Part shown: piece after piece, positions 47,013 through 58,809 of the stretch
Position numbering within the stretch: the first letter of the stretch is position 1
How the letters are laid out: each line of letters begins with the position of its first letter
Assembly: GCF_026262505.1 (NCBI RefSeq)
Contig: NC_067206.1
Location: 27,295,896 to 27,359,895, forward strand
Reading direction: 5' to 3'
DNA length: 64,000 nt
Origin: Trichomonas vaginalis G3
Taxonomy: Eukaryota; Parabasalia; Trichomonadida; Trichomonadidae
Notes under the pieces: model-generated
Told to the model about the DNA's origin: nothing
Databases searched by the model: none
Seen by the model: only the letters and a program-made list of their open reading frames with translations
Translations under genes and position numbers: made by a program

Positions 47013-48086
47013 ATGGAGCTTCCCCACCTGAAGATCTGCCTTGAGGATATAGAAGCAGAAGCCGGGGGCCGATACAAAGTCTTAAATATTATTGGAAGAG
47101 GCTCCTATGGAGTTGTTCTTTTGGCAATTGATAACCAAACTGGCAAGCACGTTGCCTTAAAGCAACTTCAGAGAATATTCACAACAGTTACAGACGCAAA
47201 GAGAGTGCTTCGTGAAATCAGAATCCTCTCTTCATTAAATAATGAAAATATCACAAACATTACAGACGTCGTAACATATCCCGATTATAGCAAATTTTCG
47301 ACTCTTATAGTTGTTTCTGATATCATGGATACAGATTTATACAAATTACTGATTTCCAATGTCGATTTATCACTAGATTACCGCAAATATTTCGCATATC
47401 AAATTATTCGTGGCCTCAAGTATATACATTCTGCCAATATTCTTCACCGCGATCTGAAACCATCAAATATTTTAGTCAATTCTAATAGTGAATTGAAAAT
47501 CACAGACTTTGGCTTAGCACGTGTTCTTGACCAAGAAGAAGGTGGCGAGCCACTATCTGAATATGTTACGACAAGATGGTATAGAGCTCCAGAGATTCTT
47601 TTGAATTACGGAACTTACGGTCCAGCTATAGACATATGGAGTACAGGCTGCATCCTTGCCGAAATAATTTTGAGAAGACCATTATTCCCTGGAAACGGAA
47701 CCCTCCATCAACTACAGTTAATTCAAGATTTCCTTGGTTCACCAACCGAACAAGATCTCGAGCTTCTTACGAATCCAAAGGCTAGGCAGTTCATGGAATC
47801 CCTTCCTCCGAAGGATCCTGTTGATTGGCACCAAATTTTCACAAATTCACCAGAAGAAGAGATAGATTTGATTTCAAAGATGCTTACATGGGATCCTCGA
47901 AAGAGAATTACAGTATTAGATGCTCTCGAACACCCATTCCTTGATGAATATCATGATCCAGTCGATGAACCATCCGCTTTTCCAATGGATGGATTCGAAT
48001 TTGATAGGGAGGACATTACCATGGAAGAAATCAGAGAAACGCTTTGGCGTGAAATTTTGCGTTTCCATCCTGAATTTGCAAAATAA
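47013..48086 (+). CDS. MAP kinase-like protein kinase with SEY activation motif, 357 aa
   Basis: A complete CMGC kinase. The glycine loop GRGSYG is at 28-33, the ATP-anchoring Lys is in HVALKQL (50), HRDLKPSN is at 145-152, DFGLAR at 165-170, and [10 protein letters not shown] follows the activation loop. The dual-phosphorylation site that is TxY in MAP kinases reads SEY here (182-184). The start MELPHLKI is preferred because TCATTTTC, initiator-like, lies about 70 bases upstream. An in-frame ATG at 46932 would add 27 residues. The C-terminal extension is typical of MAPKs. Confidence 0.88.
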   Translation: MELPHLKICLEDIEAEAGGRYKVLNIIGRGSYGVVLLAIDNQTGKHVALKQLQRIFTTVTDAKRVLREIRILSSLNNENITNITDVVTYPDYSKFSTLIVVSDIMDTDLYKLLISNVDLSLDYRKYFAYQIIRGLKYIHSANILHRDLKPSNILVNSNSELKITDFGLARVLDQEEGGEPLSEYVTTRWYRAPEILLNYGTYGPAIDIWSTGCILAEIILRRPLFPGNGTLHQLQLIQDFLGSPTEQDLELLTNPKARQFMESLPPKDPVDWHQIFTNSPEEEIDLISKMLTWDPRKRITVLDALEHPFLDEYHDPVDEPSAFPMDGFEFDREDITMEEIRETLWREILRFHPEFAK

Positions 48087-48461
48087 TCTTCTTGTAATTT
48101 ATTATTTTTATTTTCCTCGAACAATTTCTGTTACTAATTAAAAATTATTTTTCCTGATTTTAAATTCAAATTTAGCCATCATTTTTTTCCCCATAATTTG
48201 AGAGACTATCAGAAATATAAATATTGAAAATAGTCGTTTAATGGATATAAAAAATCCTAAATCAAATCATAACCTTTCGCTGATTCAAACAAGTTTTAAT
48301 TGAAACAATTTTGTGAGAAAACTGATTTAAATAACAAATAAGTTAATAATCTTATCCATATGATTTCTAGCATAATCAAATATTCCCATCGATTTATGTA
48401 AAGTTCTCAAACTGGCAAAAGATGCAATTGACTTTTCATGATTAATTTACTTTTAAATCGA
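48087..48461. other. AT-rich intergenic DNA
   Basis: No gene, RNA or repeat was recognised. Confidence 0.5.
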
Positions 48462-49212
48462 TGTCTAATTATAATCCTCTAATTGCGTTTTATGAAAATT
48501 TTTTCCACTAAATTCAATTAATCGAAAGCATTTTACCAAGTTGAAGTCTCCTTTTATTATAACGGGAATAACTAACCATGAACACTTTGAATACCTGAGT
48601 AGGTACAACAATGAGCCTCGGAAAGTAGGTGTTACAAATATCACAAATGTGATGAAGAATTTTAAATCAGAAGAAAAGTTTTTACAAACATGTAATGACA
48701 TTAACCATAAATATGGAGAAGACTGGTACACCATGAGAACAAAAGATAATAATGCAAGATTCAAGCAATTTTTTAATTTTTTCAAATTTGTTTGTCAACA
48801 TCAAGATCCTAGCAATAAAATGAAAGTAACTCGTGCACATAGTACACAATATGTTTTCTTTGTGTTTTTAACAAAATATAGAAATGAGCTCAATTCAATC
48901 CTAGATACTTTAAATATAATCACGCCAAAAGAAATTGAGAAAGTCTTAGCCCCTGAGGTTGCATATGATCAAGCATATGAAGACTACAAAGTCGAAGGTT
49001 TGTTCAATGCTGCCCAAAAATTAGCGAACAATCTTCATAGTATAGTTTTTACAGCTACCCTTTCGAATGATAAGACAATAATGATTGCTTTTAATAATGA
49101 TTGTATTATAAATGACAAAAAATTTCTAAAGCATATTGATGAGCAACCCATTCTATCTAATAATATTCCTTGTAATGGAAGCGAATTTGATTATTTTACT
49201 TATTTCGAATAG
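48462..49212 (+). pseudogene. Unknown host gene, frameshifted near its start
   Basis: An ATG at 48462 reads MSNYNPLIAFYENF and then shifts in a T run (about 48500). From there the frame is open for about 235 codons to 49212 without an internal ATG near its start. The protein has DWYTMRTKDNNARFKQFF and an acidic aromatic end. No family was recognised. One indel separates it from an intact gene of about 250 aa, so a sequence error cannot be excluded. Confidence 0.5.
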
Positions 49213-49629
49213 TTCTTATTTTCTTTTATATTTTAACTGTGCAAAAGAGATTTTTTTATTTTATTTTTTATTATAAATGTGTTTCAGGGGATGAAATTAA
49301 TTTGTTGGATCAATGTTTCGTATAACAAACAATTCAAGATGGAATACTTCATTCCACAAAATTATATGTCAATACATTGTAAGGAAATATATTACTTCTA
49401 ACAGGATATGCTTCCTTATTCTAAGATAGGATATACTCCGCCTTTTAAGAACCAATATTTTCAACACTTTCATGAAAATTTAAGGGATCCTTGCTCCCAT
49501 CATTTTCTCAGAAAATTGAGAGGAAAATTCTAATTGTTATTGTCCAAAACCAGAATGCATCCCCAGACCTCGAAAATTATTTGTTTTGGGTCAGAAACCG
49601 TCTCCTAAAACTCATCCTTACCTGATGAT
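49213..49629. other. AT-rich intergenic DNA
   Basis: Nothing coding was found. It is followed by the inverted partner of the 46450 repeat. Confidence 0.5.
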
Positions 49630-49735
49630 TTAGCGCCAAAAAGTATATAAAATAGGAATTCCTTGATTATGAATATTTTTGCTTCTAATACCGAATATAA
49701 TTTAAATCAAAAATAATGGTAGAATAGATGATTTA
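49630..49735. repeat. Inverted partner of the repeat at 46450-46583
   Basis: The reverse complement shares ATTATTTTTGAT, GTATTAGAAGCAAAAATAT and TATATACTTTTTGGCGCTAAA with 46450-46565. Only half of the hairpin is present. The two copies flank the tRNA and MAP kinase. Confidence 0.65.
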
Positions 49736-49749
49736 TATTTTATTGATGT

Positions 49750-50528
49750 TTATAAATGAGAATTAATTCTTTCGTAAATGCTTCTATCATGATTACATTG
49801 GTTGTTGTTTGAATAAGATCCATTGAGAAAAAGGTTTTTAAAGAAATTTAAGAATTGGAGAATATAATCATTTGTTTGAATTGAGCCATCTGGGTTCAAT
49901 TGAATCAACTTTAGTGAGCCATCAACTCTTTCGAAATAAAATGTGGTTGGTTTATCTAAGTCATCACAATGGACTCCAACTAAAGGATCACTGTTGATTT
50001 TTCAACATAAACATTGAAATAATAACCACTTGTGAGATGATTTTCAATGAAACCTTTTTCTAATCTGCTAGAGAATTCGGAATATTTCGCTATGTTGTTG
50101 AATGTGTGGCTTAACGTTCTATCATAGAAACAATAATCAAAATTTAGATAAGGAGAAACATTTGGCAGAGCCGTTTCGTTATCGAATAATTCAGTAATTT
50201 GACTATACGAAGTTATTGTTTCATTTACTGTTGCATGCAAGAGAAAATAAATAGAGTCAACGTGTTTACTATATTTATTGGGTCTCCACACATCAGTAAA
50301 AGCAATTATTATAACATTTGAATATTTGGAAGGGTTGCTATTTATTGCATATAGAATTCGAAGAAAATTAAGTGAATCTTTTTCAATATTTTCTTTTTCG
50401 AAAAAGTTTGAATTTGAAAGGATATAACTTATTACTTCCTTGTGTATATTACGATTTATTACATATGTTCGATTTTTGATTGAACTTGATTCGAAGTTTG
50501 GAGCTTGCGAGAAAATGACACTCTTCAT
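49750..50528 (-). pseudogene. Unknown host gene, one frameshift near 49997
   Basis: From the ATG at 50528 (MKSVIFSQAPNFESSSIKNR) 182 codons are open. One base removed near VYVEK would continue the reading for about 78 more codons (for example VDGSLKLIQLNPDGSIQTND) to the stop at 49750. The coding character beyond the shift argues for a single recent lesion or sequence error. It is Asn/Ser/Tyr-rich and no family was recognised. Confidence 0.5.
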
Positions 50529-51222
50529 AAAAAATAAATAAAAATGACAAATTTTGAAATAGTTTAGTCGGTTTTTGCATTTTTAAAATGTTAGTCACCT
50601 TTCTCCTTCCAAAGTGAAAAAAAATTGTTTAAAATATAAAAAGAATTTTTATTCGCATAGGCGACAAACAAGGATTTATAAATAAATAATGGGGCTTTGA
50701 GTATTGATCTGAATTGAATCAGATAATTAGCCGTAAAAAATCTTCTAATAACGATTTCTCATGCATGAAAGATGGCTATGAGTGGCGTTAATGAGGGCGT
50801 TTGATAATTGGAGTTGGACATAAAATTTGGAGATCTTAATTTTTGAGAATTTTGGTGCGATCTTACTGGTACAAGCAAGAGTATGGAAGGAGATTGAACT
50901 GAAAAAAACTAGAGCATGCAAAAGAATCATGCTACAGCTTAGTTGAATGTCATTTATGCAAATAAAAATATCTTTTTCAAATTTCAAACAAATTTTTGCC
51001 ACTTTTTGAAAGAAGATAAGGTAACAAACATTTTAAAATGCAAAACCTAGACTTAAACTATGCCGAAATGTGAGCTCACCGTTACGGTTTTTTCTTTTTT
51101 GGGGGGCTCGCAAGCTAAAAAATCTTTTGATAAAGTACTAAAAATAATTTAATTTCTTAATCACGAATTTGTGAAAAAACATCAATCAAACGAAGCGCTA
51201 TTTGGATAGTTATTTTGTGGGT
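50529..51222. other. Host flank left of copy B, no convincing gene
   Basis: An 85-codon minus-strand frame (50745-51002) is hydrophobic and low in coding character. A G6 run lies at about 51102. The element TIR begins at 51223. Confidence 0.55.
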
Positions 51223-51445
51223 AAAAAAAGGTAGTGGGGCTTCCAGGCGCGTTGCGCCCTCTAGCCCATAAGAAATTTTTCCCAAGACCCAAGAGGAGGA
51301 CCGAACCCCAGCCGACCAGCCGGTGACTTTTTTGTAGAGCACTCAAAATAGTATAACTTTGTCCGGACAAGCAAGGATCTATCGTCGCTACAGGAAAAGT
51401 TACAGGCGTTCCAAGGAAGTACTTTGAGAAGCCTTTTATCCCTTA
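51223..51445. repeat. Left terminal inverted repeat of copy B
   Basis: This is the inverted partner of 19398-19551. It starts with a short A run and GGTAGTGGGG, then a hairpin (GGCGC/GCGCC) in the same place as the GGCAC/GTGCC hairpin of the other TIR. An extra block follows at about 51270-51345, then the shared CCGGACAAG and GAGAAGCCTTTT segments. The first element gene starts about 120 bases further in. Confidence 0.85.
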
Positions 51446-51566
51446 TAGAATGAGATAGGATGGTTATTTTACAAAACTGACAACACTTTGACAGAGTAGT
51501 TTTTTGTGCTGAACAAAAAGTGTCATATAAACATCTGTCAAAAACCGCTTTTTAACTTCACTTAAA

Positions 51567-52700
51567 ATGCCACGTAAGCTACGTAAGAATATATGTAAGA
51601 GGAAGGGAGCATTGAAACATCCAATAGTAAAACTGACACCACAACAACAGTTGCAACAACAAATGATGAATGACCCCACTATGTTGCAACAAATGTCAAG
51701 CAACCCTATGCTTTTAAGCCGAGTTATTGGTGCACAGAGTGGAGGTTTAAGAGCGGCACTTTTAGCGAAAATGGCAGGCTATGGTGGAGCTGCAGACGGA
51801 ACAGCTTATAACCCTCAAAGTCAAATGAATTTGAGTTCACTCAAAAATCAAATAACAGATGTCAAAAGTCAAACATAGACATACAGAAACAAATAAGTGA
51901 AAACGAAAAGAAACTAGAATATGACAGACACACAAAGAAACTCAATGAGTTAAACGTAGAGAAAAAGAAGAAAGAAGAAAACTGAAAGAACTAAGTACAG
52001 AGGAATATGCGAAAAAAAGTGTCAGAAAAAGCAGCAGAAGTAGCAAAAATGGAACAAGATGTTATTAAATTGAAAAAACCATACTACTCAATATAAAGTA
52101 CTGAAAGATGAAGAAATAAAACAAAAAGCCCTGAAGACATATATGGATAGCGATGAGTATAAAAAAGAAGTTGAAGCAAATGTAAAGGCAGAAAAACTTT
52201 ACAGTTGCAAACCAAACCGTACAGTATGAAAACTTAGCACAAGAAAGTAAAATAACGACGCAGCCATGCAAAAGGCAATGAAAAGCGCAGAATATATAAA
52301 AGCTAATAATGACTGGTTAGATGCCCAAGCCAACGCTAAAGCAGCCCAACTTATAGGGTCAATAAGGACAAAAATACAAGCGGATGAAGACAGTTCAAAT
52401 GAAGCTTTAATGAATGCTGACTTTAAGAATGCCTTCGAAGCTCTTCATAGTAAGGTGAAACTAGTGAACGACTCTCATCTGGAAAGAAACTGAAGTCTGA
52501 AGGTTTCGACAACGAGTTAAGAGAAGTAGCACAAAATATGACGAAAATAACAGATGCAGCAACGAGACAGGGCAGTTCAAAGTGCCTATGACGCCGTTAG
52601 AGTAACTGTTGTGGAAAGTCAAGAAAAAGAGTTAACAGACCAAAACAGACCTAGTAAATGCTTTCTTAAGAACGAAAAGTCAGGTAGGACATTATGCTGC
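51567..52700 (+). pseudogene. N-terminal part of a large coiled-coil virion-type gene, frameshifted
   Basis: An ATG at 51567 begins a basic segment (MPRKLRKNICKRKGALKHP), followed by a Gln/Met-rich part. From about 51875 the reading breaks up, but frames still give Lys/Glu/Ala-rich coiled coil (for example 52266-52493). It appears to run on into the Pro/Gln-repeat gene at 52711. The first gene after the TIR in this position is probably a large structural protein. Many one-base indels were seen. Confidence 0.55.
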
Positions 52701-52826
52701 AGATGAACATATGTGCCAGCTGGTGGAACTTATTATACCACCAAACCCTCCAAGAGAAGCACCTGCACCAGGACTACCTAAAACATTTACATCGTCACAT
52801 GGACACAGACACAGGCATGCACCAAA

Positions 52827-53030
52827 ACCAACACAACAACCAACAGTTCAAAATCCAGCACCACAATAACAACCAAAGCCAACAGTTCAAAACCCAGCAC
52901 AGCAACCAACAGTTCAAAACCCTGCACAACAACCAACAGTTCAAAATCCAGCACCACAACAACAACCAAAACCAACAGTTCAAAACCCTGCACCACAACC
53001 ACCTCCACAACCAGCACAGCAACCACAAAC
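52827..53030 (+). repeat. Coding minisatellite for QQPTVQNPA repeats
   Basis: CAACAACCAACAGTTCAAAA plus CCCAGCA-type units repeat imperfectly about six times (30-42 bp). The reverse strand and other frames are also open, which creates spurious Val/Leu-rich readings. Confidence 0.75.
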
Positions 53031-53270
53031 AGAGCAAGGACATAAAAGAAGTAGAGAAAAAGGAAACCAAGAATTCTTAAAAATGCTTAAGGAAGATTAT
53101 GGTTACCCAGATACTCTTGACTTTAGTGACAGATATAAAGAAGCTATTAGAAAGTTCAAGGAAGGAAATACTGACCCGAACCTATTTAGCTTTATGGTTC
53201 AGCATAAAATCGGATATAATCTCAAACCTGGAAAATACAAGCTCGCAAAGGGATATGATTTAATAGCATA

Positions 53271-54574
53271 TAGGGTGTCCAAAGGTGCGTTTAGCACAGC
53301 GCTCTATATGAGACTATTAAAGGAGATATATGCTGATTATAAATATATAATAAAAAATATGAATATATGTATATGATGAGTATGTTGTATTTTGGCGCCA
53401 TGCCGGGATATAAAATGAATTTTGAGACAAGAGGCGGTTTCGCGGGAAATTTTGGCGGGATTTTTTTCATTTTTTAATGAATCATAAAGAAAACATCCTC
53501 GCTCTTTGCAAAAAAAATGCAAAGACTGTAAAAAAATCTACGAGACATTGGTAAAATGCTTCGGTATGGATGCTCCTAGCTATTCCACTGTAACGTATCA
53601 TGTTAGGATGTATCACTTCATGAACAAAAAGGCGCCCATCATAAAAATTGACAAAAAATCGCCGGATCAAAGAAAAATCAAAGCAATTCTTCAAGCGCTA
53701 GATGAAGACCCAAGAGCATCACTCAGAAGGATAGAGGAGATGACAAAGATACCACGTACAACAGTCAGTTATTATCTGCACAATTATTTGAACTACAAAC
53801 TAGCGTATACACGTTGGGTTCCGCACAACCTTAATTCAGTTCAAAAAAAATCTAGAGTCCAATCTTCGAAAGAGCTCCTCTCTATATTGGGTGCGTATCA
53901 ATCCAAGAAGTTTCGCTTTTTAGTAACAGGGGACGAGTCTTGGTTTCAATATGCAACAGAAGCCAAAATCATGTGGATCCCGAAGGATGAAAATCCGCAA
54001 ACATTCCCGAAGAAAAAAATTGACACACCAATGATGATGTTGTCGGTTTTTTGGGGCGTGAATGGCATCATCGCAATTGATATTCTTCAAAAACCTAATA
54101 CGATGAATGCTCAGTATCTAATTGACAATGTTCTTACTCAAATTATCAATTCTGATGAGTTTGAGAAATCCAAACAACAAAAACAAAAGCTTGCAATTCA
54201 TTTTGATAATTCAAGAGTTCACAAAAGTCATAAGGTAATGAATTACTTGTGGAAAACAATGTCAAAGTTGTTCCAAACCCAATTTATTCACCTGATATTG
54301 CACCCTCTGACTTTTATTTATTCGGCACGCTAAAAAAGAGAGCTGAAGGACGCGAATTCGCGAGTCCAGATGATCTTGAAAATTTTGTAAGAGAGCAATT
54401 TGAGCAATTTTCTCATGATGATTTAAAGCGTGTCTTTCAAGCCTGGATCGATCGCTGCGAACGCGTGATTGAATCCAATGGTGATTATATTTAAATAAAC
54501 TTTATATATATGTAACTTGTTTATTTCTATTTGCAGTATTCAGGTTTGTGCTAAACACACCTTTGGACACCCTA
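53271..54574 (+). mobile_element. Mariner-family transposon (Tvmar1-like), 1304 bp
   Basis: The inverted ends TAGGGTGTCCAAAGGTG (53271) and CACCTTTGGACACCCTA (ending 54574) flank a mariner transposase. TA at 53269-53270 and 54575-54576 is the target duplication. Removing the element restores one reading frame of the surrounding gene, so insertion was clean. The low TIR divergence (one difference in about 27) suggests a young insertion. Confidence 0.92.
53477..54494 (+). pseudogene. Mariner transposase, DD34D, two frameshifts
   Basis: An ATG at 53477 reads MNHKENILALCKK. A shift in an A run near 53530 leads into the long frame with two helix-turn-helix-like parts (SLRRIEEMTKIPRTTVSYYL) and the catalytic Asp residues of TGDESWF and HFDNSRVHKS. 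A second shift near 54247 leads into NPIYSPDIAPSDFYLFG with the third Asp, 34 residues after the second, as in mariner enzymes. Translated as it stands it would be truncated before the third Asp. Confidence 0.88.
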
Positions 54575-56291
54575 TATCATCCAAATGACATGAATGAATT
54601 TACTCCGAGATATTTGATGTCAGAGCTAAATGATAATTCAACTCTCTTCATGAAACGCGTAAAAAATAGAGACGGAACGAAAGAAGAAAGGTTTATGAGT
54701 CCGGATGACTTAGATAGGGAACTTGTTAAAAACGGTCTCGGAATATATGAAATGCCACCAGATGAGGTACAAGAAACTCAACAGGAAGAAGTTCAGATAC
54801 AACCAGACATGGAAGAAATAGTTCAGCAACAACAGCTAGAAGAGCCTGAAGGAAACGAACAAGTCCCTCCTTTGGAAACTAACTTCACAGAACTAGATGA
54901 AGATTTGGAAAAGCCGAAAAATCTTGACCCTCAACAAGAGTATGAGGAGAATATGGAATCTTTCCAAGAGTCTAAGAAAAATTCGGCTGACATAGTAGAA
55001 GAATATCGAAAAATGTTCACCGACATACAAAAGACTCCAACATCAGATGAAAATATTCAGCATAGAATGGAAGTACTGAAAGAAAATGTACGCAAATACA
55101 ATAATCCTTTTTACTTACGACCATATAACGTTCAATCTTGGCTGAACTCGGTGAAAATAAAAGGTTAAATTTCAACAAAACATATAGAAATGAAACATTG
55201 TTTAAAGTTCATTCAGAACCTAACCAATATGGAAACAAACCTACTTTTGTTTCTGCAGATATGGAACTACAATGAAATGGGGTCATAAAGCTAATCGGAT
55301 AGGTGGTTCATAAACTTACAACCTCAATTCCAAGAAGTTGTAGACGCAATGGAAGTGAATGGTGAACCAGATATAGCTGGTATTTTCAGCGCGGCTTTAA
55401 TGCCATTGAAAGATATGAAAGATGCAGATATTTTGGACCAGTATGAAATGAACATGGCTGATGGAAATATAACACCTGACGTTCTAGAACATTTATCTCA
55501 AAGAACTACACAGAACCATAGAGATGGTATATTTGGTGAAGAGTTTAGAAAGAAGTTAGGGAGAGAGAAGGAAGAGAACCTATTGTACATGACCTTGCAA
55601 ACGAAAGTTTGCAAAATGTCATAAAAACTTACTTTGCAGACAATGAACTGAGAAGGATGAATATTTTAAGAAAACTCAAATGGACAGTACCAAATGAAAT
55701 GTTAGTATTGAAAAACATGTTCCTTGACAAAATAAAACCAACTACAGAAATAAATGATGCAAGCCTGAAACGTTGGGTAAAAGCTTTCCCATTCACAAAA
55801 GATATTATTGGTAACATGGAAAGAAAACCAGAATGGCTACAAAAAACATATATTTGGAAACGAGCTTATTCCATATGGACAAGCTCTGTTTGAAGAGCTT
55901 GAACCGGAAACTCAGGAAAGAGTCATGCAAACAATACGCGAAGACTCAAATACAAACTATGACAAAATCTTTTCTAGGATATAGGTTACCTGAGATGGGC
56001 GACCAGAGCCCAAAGGCAAAAGGACATGGGAAATTTACAACATACTAGGTGAACATGAGGCAAAGATGCAACAACTTGAAGCAGGGGCAAGTTACCAAAA
56101 GCGACACCAAAGAAGAAGAGAAGAGTAGAACAAAGTGAAAGTAGTGAAGAAGTAACTTCATCTAGTGAAAGTAGTGGCAATGAAGGAAAAAGAAGAGTTA
56201 AAAACTCAGTCAGGAAGAAAGTAAAGCTTGGTCCGAGTGGGTTCTATTATGACATATAAATCCAACTATTCTATATTTTTACCCATATGAA

Positions 56292-57895
56292 ATGTACGCC
56301 GCTCAGAATATAACGCCAACAGTTTTGGATGCCATGAACGGAAATGTTTCCGAATGGTATAACGAATGCGACAATGCCATTAGAAGGTCAGAAATAGTTC
56401 TGGAACTTACGAATATACAACTGCTGTTTCTTATGGAAACGTAGGTGAGTTTGGAGAAGGTTCTTCAACAACAGTAGATATTGCTTGCGACAGGTTTCAT
56501 ATTATTTCTATTGACAACTCATTCTTATACGTGGAACAAGACATTGAAATAAAACCTTCTGCCAAGTTGTCTGACAAGAAAGGTTGCAATGGAATTTTCT
56601 ATGTCGGATACCAATATGCTCCAGAAGTTTTCATGGGATATAAGATATATTCTAACTCTGACTTAGTTCAAACAGTAACATGGGCAAACTATGAATGGTT
56701 CGCTTTGAGAAACTCAGTACAACCACAAGCTAGAGAACAAACAGACCAGTATGCAACTATTGAGAAAATAAGAAGACTTGACCCTAACGTTCCAGGAGTT
56801 TATGTTAACCTCTCTGGTTCAGATGGAACTGCTGCCACTAAAGTAAAACTGAAACTTAGAGTTCCTTTGTCATCTTTCCTCATCTTTAGGTTTTTAAGAT
56901 ACTTACCAAACTGGGCAGGAAAAATTTCTATCGAACTTACTCCAAGCAAAAATAACTTAGTCATTGCACCAACACAAGACCCATTCAGCATTACTGTAGC
57001 TGGAACTGGTGGAGCCAAGTTCTGTGACTTTTGCAAAGACAAAGTTGACTTAGACTTTGGTTTCTCAAACCTCAACACTGAAGTAAACTATTATTTCAAT
57101 GCTGCTGGAACTGCTTGGGACCCAGTTAAGTTTACATGCGAACAGTTTGAATGCAAGAGAATAGAAAGCAGACTTGCAGTCTATATGTTGGACCCAGATA
57201 TTTCAAATGCTTTAGCTGCCAAATATATTGCAGTTCCACTTATGTTCCCTATACACCAAATATCTGTCAAAGACTTTGCAGGTGAAGTTGGAAACCAAAA
57301 TCCAGGAGCCGAAGTGCAAGAACAGATATTGCTTTAACAACTGCAATGAAACATGCAGATACTATGTTTGTACTGTTCAGACGAACTATAAATGACTATT
57401 CTTGTTTCTACAACCCCGGTATTAAATATCATATAAACATAGATGGCAAATATTATCCAAGAGAAGAATATTTACAGTGAGGATATGAGGTCATACAACT
57501 TGACATTAGATGCTATGAATTTTAACAACAACTTCACAACAACTATTAACCCTGAAATGCAAAGTTCTATTATGCCATATGTGAAAGTATGGGCTCATAC
57601 AGGAGGTCAAAAAACTCAATATACAAATGGAGACCGTTCAAACTTTTGGCTTGGCATTCCATTTGCTGACTCAGAAGACTTTATGGGTGGTATTTCAACT
57701 GTTGGTACAGTTCAAATACAATATACTGGTGACAGAGACGGTCCAGATGAATTGAGAGCAAAGAAGTTTACAAAACCAATAGCACTTTTCACGGAAGATG
57801 CTCTTTTGAAGATTCGTTCGATGAAAACTGCTGGGGCTCCTCAGATTGGCATAACGACAGCTTCCATCGAGCAGATTTTGGCAGCAGGTCAGTAA
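56292..57895 (+). pseudogene. Double jelly-roll major capsid protein, about 530 aa, frameshifted
   Basis: An ATG at 56292 begins MYAAQNITPTVLDAMNGN. Shifts near 56398, 57300 and 57470 break the frame. The longest part (56531-57337) has beta-rich jelly-roll segments, including LKLRVPLSSFLIFRFLRYLP and GKISIELTPSKNNLVIAPT, typical of Polinton capsid proteins. A second beta-rich part (WAHTGGQKTQYTNGDRSNFW) ends at 57895. Trimers of this protein form the icosahedral shell in the family. The product is not made whole in this copy unless the indels are sequence errors. Confidence 0.82.
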
Positions 57896-57899
57896 GTTG

Positions 57900-58206
57900 T
57901 TCTTGAACTGACTTCTCTCTGTCAAATATTGACAGTACGCCAGTTTTGACATAATATTGTATATAAACTTTCCTTTAGTAATATCTGTAAGTTTTGAAGT
58001 TATATTTTTGTCTGCTTCAAGAACTTTCACCATTTCAGTTATACCAACTTTCTTTGCTTTATGAAAATTTTTGGTTCAGCAAATATTGCTATTCTATAAC
58101 ATTTTCCATTGTTTGTGTAAAGAACTATTCTGTCAATGTATTTGTATTGTTTGTGAGTATAAACTTTGTTCTGCTTCAATTCAATAAGATATCCGAATAC
58201 GTCCAT
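57900..58206 (-). pseudogene. Small minus-strand gene convergent with the capsid gene (copy B)
   Basis: The ATG at 58206 begins MDVFGYLIELKQNKVYTHKQ, 18 bases from the divergent ATG at 58225. A one-base loss near 58066 (AAAATTTTC against AAAATATTTTC in copy A) shifts the frame, after which TEMVKVLEADKNITSKLTD continues towards the capsid gene end. The true stop is uncertain. The function is unknown. Copy A at 64-297 is a more decayed version. Confidence 0.5.
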
Positions 58207-58224
58207 CTTTTTATTCTAAGTAAA

Positions 58225-58805
58225 ATGTCATTTCCGAAAAATAGAAGCGTAAGTGTTTCAAAAGGTTTAATGGCGGTGGCAGATGTGAAGTTAAATTCAC
58301 CAACTCAAACAAACAGTCAAAGTGTTGTTGTCAATGTCAAAGACAGAGATGTTGAAGTGGGAAACCATACGAAGACGAAGATGGTATAACAATTGTTCCT
58401 GTAAAAGAACAACCAACATATCCTGAAGTTAGCAGAGACTTAAGTTCTGTTGCAGATATTCGAAACGACTACCAACAACTGAAAGACAAACTTCAAACTC
58501 AGGAGAAGATTTGTCAAGCTTTAAGTATAATGTTAAACTTGGTCGAACACAACCCTGTAAAAGTGAACTCATATGTCATTGCACCTCATGAAGTTTTGAA
58601 AGAACTATTGAAACTTTTGACAGAGGCAGACGATATAAACATCAAAAAAATAGAACCCGACATTAGTTGCTGTGGTGTTTCATATAATGCCATTGACAAG
58701 ATATACGTTATGAAAGGAGGTGAAACGTTGAACTTAAAATATAGTTTCCCAGACGTTATAAAAATATTTGACGACCACAACATTTCATTAAAATTTATTT
58801 GCTAA
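58225..58805 (+). pseudogene. Unknown element protein, about 190 aa, one frameshift (copy B)
   Basis: It reads MSFPKNRSVSVSKGLMAVAD from 58225 and shifts at 58361, where GGG replaces the GGGG of copy A. It then stays open to 58805. Copies A and B are broken at different sites, so the parent gene was intact when they separated. It has a helical centre and a beta-rich end; no family was recognised. Confidence 0.6.
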
Positions 58806-58809
58806 GTAA

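Larger units (their letters stand above)
52711..56259 (+). pseudogene. Large structural-type gene interrupted by a mariner and by frameshifts
   Basis: Frame 1 reads a Pro/His-rich start, then 10-residue repeats of the type QQPTVQNPA (one Gln codon is TAA at 52867), then EFLKMLKEDYGYPDTLDFSD. The mariner then enters at a TA. Across the mariner (1304 bp plus a 2-bp duplication) the same frame continues at 54577 with NDMNEFTPRYLMSELND to 55168. Later pieces (55349-55624, 55609-55893 and others) continue in shifted frames to a C-terminus KLGPSGFYYDI at 56259. The position before the major capsid gene suggests a virion protein. The family is unknown. Confidence 0.6.

Noticed and set aside
50745-51002. 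85-codon minus-strand frame between the host gene and copy B
   Set aside because: Low coding character, no recognisable domain, and position in AT-rich flank; kept only as intergenic.
51223-51370. Minus-strand frames reading into the TIR (about 60 codons)
   Set aside because: They overlap a conserved terminal repeat, start at non-ATG or unsupported codons, and are not preserved in the TIR of copy A.
52694-53080. Gln/His/Asn-rich frame and minus-strand Val/Leu-rich frames over the Pro/Gln minisatellite
   Set aside because: They are shadows of the QQPTVQNPA-coding repeat; only frame 1 connects to the downstream gene.
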